Below, one piece after another: positions 58,530 to 64,000 of a stretch of DNA of 64,000 nt. Positions within the stretch are counted from its first letter, which is position 1; every line of letters starts with the position of its first letter. A program made the position numbers and the translations under genes. The DNA lies in contig JAXRKP010000974.1 of NCBI GenBank assembly GCA_037039925.1, positions 74,501 through 138,500 of the forward strand. The letters are read 5' to 3'. The stretch is from Doris montereyensis. Its lineage: Eukaryota; Mollusca; Gastropoda; Nudibranchia; Dorididae. The notes beneath the pieces are model-generated. The model saw only the letters and a program-made list of their open reading frames with translations. It did not search any database and was not told the DNA's origin.

Positions 58530-58970
58530 TTAGTCATGAGATACAGATGGTCTCTTGGCTCACTCAACCATAGGTCAGTTATAGTCATGAGATAGGTCAG
58601 TTATAGTCATGATATACAGATGGTCTCTTGGCTCACTCAGCCATAGGTCAATTATAGTCATGAGATACAGATGGTCTCTTGGCTCACTCAACCCTCGGTC
58701 AGTTATAGTCATGAGATACAGATGGTCTGTTGGCTGACTCAACCATAGGTCGGTTATAGTCATGATATACAGATGGTCTCTTGGCACACTCAACCTAGGT
58801 CAGTTATAGTCATGAGATACAGATGGTCTCTTGGCTCACTCAACCATAGGTCAGTTATAGTCATGAGATACAGATGGTCTCTTGGCTCACTCAGCCATAG
58901 GTCAGTTATATTCATGAGATACAGATATAGTCATTAGATACAGATGGCCTCTTAGCTCATTCAACCATAG
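58530..58970. repeat. 51-bp minisatellite
   Basis: In LYST intron 38, beginning about 45 bases after the GC donor of exon 38. About eight copies of catgagatacagatggtctc, ttggctcactcaaccatagg, tcagttatagt. Confidence 0.93.
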
Positions 58971-59053
58971 GTATAGGATTTGGACGTGTTGACCTGAGAA
59001 AAACTTCAATCCTAACCATGTGTGACATCATTTAAACCTATTTTTCTTTCCAG

Positions 59054-59199
59054 AGCCGTTTGGTATTATCCAGACTCTTATCCCCAGTCATGGCAACTGG
59101 ATCCCACGGAAGGTCCTGGTAGGGTCCGCAAACGTCTACAGCGATGCCATCTAGGAATTGAAACACGTTTCCTACTACCTGAGCATCAAGACAAACTTA
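59054..59199 (+). CDS. LYST: LYST exon 39, entry to PH-like domain
   Basis: It encodes [20 protein letters not shown] and [20 protein letters not shown], nearly colinear with [20 protein letters not shown] and RERRRLQRCYLTIPNKYLL. Acceptor tctttccag, donor aactta|gtaagt, phase 1. This is the best conserved segment in the window. Confidence 0.98.
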
Positions 59200-59483
59200 G
59201 TAAGTTTTTTTTTCATTCTTGTAGTCGGTTTGCATTGTCATAAGGCACTAAGATTACTATCCATTGTTGATTTATTTTGGATGTGGGGTGGGTGGAGAGG
59301 GGGGGAGTATTTGTCTACAGATGAAGGCCCATTAAAGGATACATGGTTTATACCCATTCAAAACAAAAAGTGAATCAAACCCAAAAGGAAACTGAAATAC
59401 AAAAACAAAGTGATGAATTGATAGTTTTGTTTCAGTATAAATGGACCAAATCTGATACTTTGTCAATTTTGTTCCTCTTTCAG

Positions 59484-59589
59484 AAAGAGAAAGTGTTGAT
59501 CCTCCTCTCATCTACCTGTTTGAAGATGATCACCAGATGTCAGACTCAGCCGCTTTGATCTACAGGCTGTACACCAACGAGAAAATTCA
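59484..59589 (+). CDS. LYST: LYST exon 40
   Basis: It encodes RESVDPPLIYLFEDDHQMSD and IYRLYTNEKIQ, matching KPPLSYLFEDKTHSS. Acceptor ctctttcag, donor attca|gtgagt, in phase on both sides. Confidence 0.95.
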
Positions 59590-59719
59590 GTGAGTTGTTG
59601 GACGAGTGTGTATCTGTATGCTTTTTATCAGTTTATGTAATGTCTTGAGTTTTGGAGTGTACTTATCTTAAATTTCGATTTTATTTTTAAAATGCAGGTT
59701 GTTTTCTAGGCACCACTGT

Positions 59720-59850
59720 TAGAGCCTAACTTTTCACCCTTTCACTCTTTTGCAATTTATCTTTTATTTTTATATTTCATATGTATTCATCCTGAGATAT
59801 TACAGGTTGTTAACAGGAAAAATTAATTTCAATTAAATAAGGAAACACAG
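59720..59850 (+). repeat. ggtaggtcctac-family repeat, diverged
   Basis: ccctttcactcttttgcaat, gtattcatcctgagatatta, aacaggaaaaattaatttca. LYST intron 40. Confidence 0.55.
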
Positions 59851-60551
59851 TCTTGAAAACAAAATCCTGGAAAGAGCAAAGTGTAGAAGCAATGATAGCC
59901 ACAGGCACGTAGAAGGCAATATGCCTCTGATGTAGTGCATCTAACATAGGCATGTTGAATGTCAGTGCCCAAATAGCTTTACATCTATATCTTACTGTAT
60001 ATTTTGTAAAAAGTTGTAATTAAATGTTTGAAAAAATTGTCTTTTATCACATTATTTACAATATGTCTTTTTTATGAATATTTTTTCTAGAAATACAAGG
60101 TCTTTGATTATTTAAGGTGATGTAAATATAAATGATGAAACTAAATTATTAATTTGTCATTATGTTTCAGTCGGCTCTTGATTACTTCTTGTTCTTTTGC
60201 TCCTTTTCATAAGTGTGTTGTCATTGTTGTCCTTTTATTATCCTGAAATTATTAGCCTTGAATAAATTTGCTGTTGGTTTTTCTCTGCTCAAAAGCATCT
60301 TATGGAAGTCTAAGAACAAAATACATTTTAAAGTTTTTCAAACAGATAGATTATCATCATTTCTAAATTAAAATATTCTGGAGTTGATTTATTAAGCTGT
60401 TATTTATCTGTATGATACTATTTTTTGTCTCATTTTACAAAACACATTAAAAAGATTGTTTTCATTGTTTCATTTGACTTTTTAGAATTTATACAATGTG
60501 ATGTCTAATTTAGATAATGTTTGGTTTACCAATGCATTTTGTTTGTTTCAG
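59851..60551 (+). other. LYST intron 40, right part
   Basis: AT-rich, no recognised repeat or ORF. Confidence 0.5.
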
Positions 60552-60613
60552 ACACACTTGTAAATGCACAGCAGTGTCACCTGCAAATGAGAGCAAAGGA
60601 GAACTTCTAGTTG
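60552..60613 (+). CDS. LYST: LYST exon 41, PH-like domain
   Basis: It encodes HTCKCTAVSPANESKGELLV, like RRCISVAPSRETAGELLL. Acceptor tgtttcag, donor gttg|gtaaga. A LINE fragment begins almost immediately after the donor. Confidence 0.95.
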
Positions 60614-60619
60614 GTAAGA

Positions 60620-61725
60620 ATCCAGTATATGGTAATAGATTGGGCATTTTGTCATTGCTAGTGGGAAGCAAGGAAGCACAGAAAAGACGATAGGTTGAAC
60701 AATTTGAATGTCTACCAAACAGACCACCCCCGGAAAACCCGCCAGCCATCATGCCTGTAAGAAGAGATTTCTCTATCAGCTATGGACCATCAACATGAGC
60801 AGAGATTGCAAAGGCTATAGCTAAACTACATTCAAACAAGGCAGCAGGTCCTGATTCTATACCACCAGAGGCTTTGAAGACACATACCTACAACAGTCAA
60901 TATTTTACATGGATTGTTTGAAAAGGTATGGAATGAAGAGCAGTTCCCAACAGATTGGAAAGGACATCTCGTAAAACTGCTGAAAAAGGGGATCATAGCA
61001 ACTGTAATAATTACAGAGGAATAGCTCTCCTCTCCATCCTAAGTAAGATTTTTAATAGAGTTTTATTAGAAAGAATCAAGGATGCAACAGATGAACAACT
61101 CAGAGACCAGCAGGCAGGCTTCTGGAAAAACCACTCCTGTACAGACCAGATTGCAACCTTAAGAATCATCATTGAACAGTGTGTTGAATGGAACTCATCA
61201 TTGATAATAAACTTTGTTGATTATGAAAAGGCATTTGACAGTGCTGATGGGGCCACCTTATGGAAAATCATGAGGCACTATGGTATACTCCAAAAAATAG
61301 TCAACCTAACCAAAAAGATGTACAATGGCAGGATTTTATATGATGGACAACTTACAGACAGGTTTGAGATAAAAACAGGTGTAAGACAAGTTTGCCCACT
61401 ATCACCATTCCTTTTTATTCTAGCAATTGACTGGCTTATGAAAGAAACAACAGCAGGAAGAAGAAATGGCATTCAGTGGACACCATGGACCCATCTAGAT
61501 GATCTTGATTTTGCAGATGACCTGGCACTACTATCACACAACCACCAGCAGATGCAGAGTAAAATGACAACTCTTTCAGAATTATCCAATTCTATTGGCC
61601 TCAGAATACATCCTGAAAAATCAAAGATACTTAAAGTGAATACAGCAAGCTCTGAACCAAGCACTGTGGAAAGTAAGCCTTTGGAAGAAGTAGACAACTT
61701 TACCTATCTTTGTGAGGGTGAGGGA
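60620..61725 (+). pseudogene. LINE (RTE-like) reverse-transcriptase fragment
   Basis: In intron 41, starting right after the exon. A broken upstream part (NKAAGPDSIPPEALK; FEKVWNEEQFPTDWKGH) is followed by a long ORF with HSNCNNYRGIALLSILSKIF, FVDYEKAFDSADGATLWKIM, GVRQVCPLSPFLFILAIDW and the catalytic FADD motif at 61510-61521. It is cut off after EVDNFTYL near 61710 and followed by G-rich simple sequence. It has a frame change near 60970 and lacks the endonuclease and 3' end. Its family differs from the minus-strand fragment near 12 kb. Confidence 0.9.
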
Positions 61726-61944
61726 GGGGAAGGGAGGGAGAGGCAGGCAGACCTGATTGTCAGTGAGTATAATTTGGTCGTTTGTGGCCATTGTCGTTGC
61801 TACTTATCTCTTTCTGACAAAAACGTAATGTGTTTTTTTGAAGCTTGAATATTTACCAATGTGTTTTTTTTATTTCAGAATTTTTTTTTTCCAAATTTGT
61901 CAAGGAAACTCAATGCTTCATAACTCCAACTCTCTTTTTTTCTC

Positions 61945-62095
61945 ATGGGGGCCTTGGTTGGTGCTAACTAGCAGTCCTTACTTCTTTCCTTCCACTCTTT
62001 CACATGTCTTTCCTCTTGCTTAATTGACCCTGAAACCACCGCACATGGTGGACAGGATAAATTATGGTAAAACAAACTCCCTTTACCGTACCTGA
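61945..62095 (+). repeat. ggtaggtcctac-family repeat
   Basis: gccttggttggtgctaacta, ttctttccttccactctttc, ccctgaaaccaccgcacatg, gtggacaggataaattatgg. It ends about 45 bases before LYST exon 42. Confidence 0.75.
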
Positions 62096-62139
62096 ATTTC
62101 AATCCCTGTAATGTTTGTTTCCATCTTCCTGCTATTTAG

Positions 62140-62198
62140 GTGAGCTTTGCCTGTACTTTGTGGCGGATGGCGCCATCGCTGGTGCAAACTATACCCAG
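62140..62198 (+). CDS. LYST: LYST exon 42, PH-like domain, last exon in window
   Basis: It completes a Gly codon from exon 41 and reads ELCLYFVADGAIAGANYTQ, matching GKCGMYFVEDNASD. Donor cag|gtgagt, phase 0. Downstream exons (PH, BEACH, WD40) are outside the window. Confidence 0.95.
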
Positions 62199-62374
62199 GT
62201 GAGTCATTTCTTGTGTTATGGGGTTACCTGAGAAGATTTGAAAAAAAAACCCAAAACAGATAAAGAGGAGAAAAGGAAGACTAACAAAAGCAATATCAAT
62301 AACAACTCTCTTTAACAATAAGAGGTTACATTGAACCCCCGCTGGAAAAGGTGCTAAGATTTTGGTTTTATTAG

Positions 62375-63625
62375 TTGTTTGTTCTTTGTGTGTCAAAGGC
62401 TCTGTTGTCAGGCCAGCAAGAGTAACTATAGTTTGTGTGTCAAAGACTCTGTTGTCAGGTCAGCAAGAGTAACTATAGTTTTTGTGTCAAAGACTCTGTT
62501 GTCAGGTCAGCAAGAGTAACTATAGTTTTTGTGTCAAAGACTCTGTTGTCAGGTCAGCAAGAGTAACTATAGTTTTTGTGTCAAAGACTCTGTTGTCAGG
62601 TCAGCAAGAGTAACTATAGTTTTTTTTTGTGTCAAAGACTCTGTTGTCAGGTCAGCAAGAGTAACTATAGTTTTTGTGTCAAAGACTCTGTTGTCAGGTC
62701 AGCAAGAGTAATTATAGTTTTTGTGTCAAAGACTCTGTTGTCAGGTCAGCAAGAGTAACTATAGTTTTTGTGTCAAAGACTCTGTTGTCAGGTCAGCAAG
62801 AGTAACTATAGTTTTTGTGTCAAAGACTATGTTGTCAGGTCAGCAAGAGTAACTATAGTTTTTGTGTCAAAGACTCTGTTGTCAGGTCAGCAAGAGTAAC
62901 TATAGTTTTTGTGTCAAAGACTCTGTTGTCAGGCCAGCAAGAGTAACTATAGTTTTTGTGTCAAAGACTCTGTTGTCAGGTCAGCAAGAGTAACTATAGT
63001 TTTTGTGTCAAAGACTCTGTTGTCAGGTCAGCAAGAGTAACTATAGTTTTTGTGTCAAAGACTCTGTTGTCAGGTCAGCAAGAGTAACTATAGTTTTTGT
63101 GTCAAAGACTCTGTTGTCAGGCCAGCAAGAGTAACTATAGTTTTTGTGTCAAAGACTCTGTTGTCAGGTCAGCAAGAGTAACTATAGTTTTTGTGTCAAA
63201 GACTCTGTTGTCAGGTCAGCAAGAGTAACTATAGTTTTTGTGTCAAAGACTCTGTTGTCAGGCCAGCAAGAGTAACTATAGTTTTTGTGTCAAAGACTCT
63301 GTTGTCAGGTCAGCAAGAGTAACTATAGTTTTTGTGTCAAAGACTCTGTTGTCAGGTCAGCAAGAGTAACTATAGTTTTTGTGTCAAAGACTCTGTTGTC
63401 AGGTCAGCAAGAGTAACTATAGTTTTTGTGTCAAAGACTCTGTTGTCAGGCCAGCAAGAGTAACTATAGTTTTTGTGTGTAGGTTCTGATTGTCAGGTCA
63501 GCAAGAGTAACTATATTTTTTTTTTTAATTTAACAAAGGACTCTGTTTCCGGTCAGCATGAGTAGAATTTTGTGTCAAAGACTCTGTTGTCAGGCCAGCA
63601 AGAGTAACTATAGTTTGTGTCACAG
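62375..63625. repeat. 47-bp minisatellite
   Basis: In LYST intron 42, about 26 copies of tttttgtgtcaaagactctg, ttgtcaggtcagcaagagta, actatag. Very uniform; a ggccagc variant recurs at irregular intervals. The right edge (63470-63625) is degraded. Confidence 0.95.
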
Positions 63626-63837
63626 GTTCGTATAAGGATATCAAGATGATTTCAATTTAATAATTTTTAGCACCCAGGGTAAAACTTGTTTAATTTAACA
63701 AAGGTTTCCTTGTTTCCGTATATGAAAAGAATTTTATTCACCTAAGTCGCCATCTCAACGGGTTTTATAAAGAATTAGTTGGAATAGTTATTCGTATTAT
63801 TAGTTTTTATTATTAACCTCAGTATCAATTATTAACT

Positions 63838-63840
63838 TAA

Positions 63841-63876
<36 letters not shown>

Positions 63877-64000
63877 ATTATTATGTATTATTAATAATTA
63901 TTATATTAATATATCAATTCAGATTCATCATCAATCATCATTATCATCATTATTATATCATCATCATCATCATCATCATCATTTTTCATTCATTTTTCAT
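63838..64000. repeat. ATT/ATC microsatellite at window edge
   Basis: ATT units, then a mixed AT-rich stretch, then ATC units running to the end of the window. Confidence 0.92.

Larger units (their letters stand above)
9610..64000 (+). other. LYST: LYST (lysosomal-trafficking regulator) locus, 3' end beyond window
   Basis: Forty-two exons in order match vertebrate LYST from its N-terminus to just inside the PH-like domain. LYST is a very large cytosolic BEACH-family scaffold that controls the size and fission of lysosomes and lysosome-related organelles. Diagnostic segments are the concanavalin-A-like core (GFSLAFWLNVEQC, exon 15), FWFHLYCLGPN (exon 19), LLLHWKIW with FNIKQ (exon 22), LLGSPPDLALL (exon 23) and [10 protein letters not shown] with WQLDPTEGP (exon 39). 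Human LYST is about 3,800 residues; roughly the first 80% is here over 54 kb. The PH-BEACH-WD40 module should follow downstream. Most exon junctions are phase-compatible, but many exons contain small frame breaks, so the assembly as given would not translate cleanly. Similarity was judged by eye from memory of the family, not by a search. Confidence 0.95.

Overview
This is eukaryotic (animal) DNA: AT-rich, with long introns, GT-AG splice sites, microsatellites, minisatellites and degraded transposons. Its main content is one very large multi-exon gene on the + strand. Protein similarity recalled from the family identifies it as LYST (lysosomal-trafficking regulator, the beige / Chediak-Higashi BEACH protein). 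A lophotrochozoan, most likely a mollusc, fits best: tRNA-derived SINEs with ATCAAA-type tails, a mariner with decayed coding sequence, and two unrelated non-LTR retrotransposon fragments of kinds common in molluscs. The species cannot be fixed from the sequence alone.

Layout. Positions 1-9609 hold no gene I can support. They contain short dispersed repeats, a 30-bp and a 52-bp tandem array, a SINE whose interior has expanded into a 52-bp tandem array, and several long GA/CT microsatellites. From 9610 to the right edge I place 42 LYST exons in the order expected from vertebrate LYST. They run from an N-terminal extension, through the helical-repeat region and the concanavalin-A-like segment (exons 15-19), to the stretch entering the PH-like domain (exons 39-42). 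The PH-BEACH-WD40 C-terminus lies beyond 64000.

The introns carry most of the unusual material: a ~4.1 kb, 37-bp minisatellite with higher-order structure (24.2-28.3 kb), a 38-bp minisatellite (34.4-35.7 kb), an intronless ORF fragment with its own poly(A) signals (35.9-37.2 kb), a ~950-bp AAT-type microsatellite (45.4-46.4 kb), and 18-, 48-, 38-, 51- and 47-bp minisatellites. They also hold a mariner transposon interrupted by a SINE (54.8-56.5 kb) and two LINE reverse-transcriptase fragments (about 12 kb, minus; about 61 kb, plus).

Many LYST exons need small frame changes to read through, although splice sites and protein similarity are well kept on both sides. Errors of an unpolished long-read assembly are the simplest explanation; a decayed gene copy is the alternative. 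I see no prokaryotic features, CRISPR array, operon or rRNA. I did not find a convincing new biological system. The best leads are the higher-order minisatellite, the nested ORF in intron 22, the SINE-derived tandem array, and the one-sided orientation of a short dispersed repeat.
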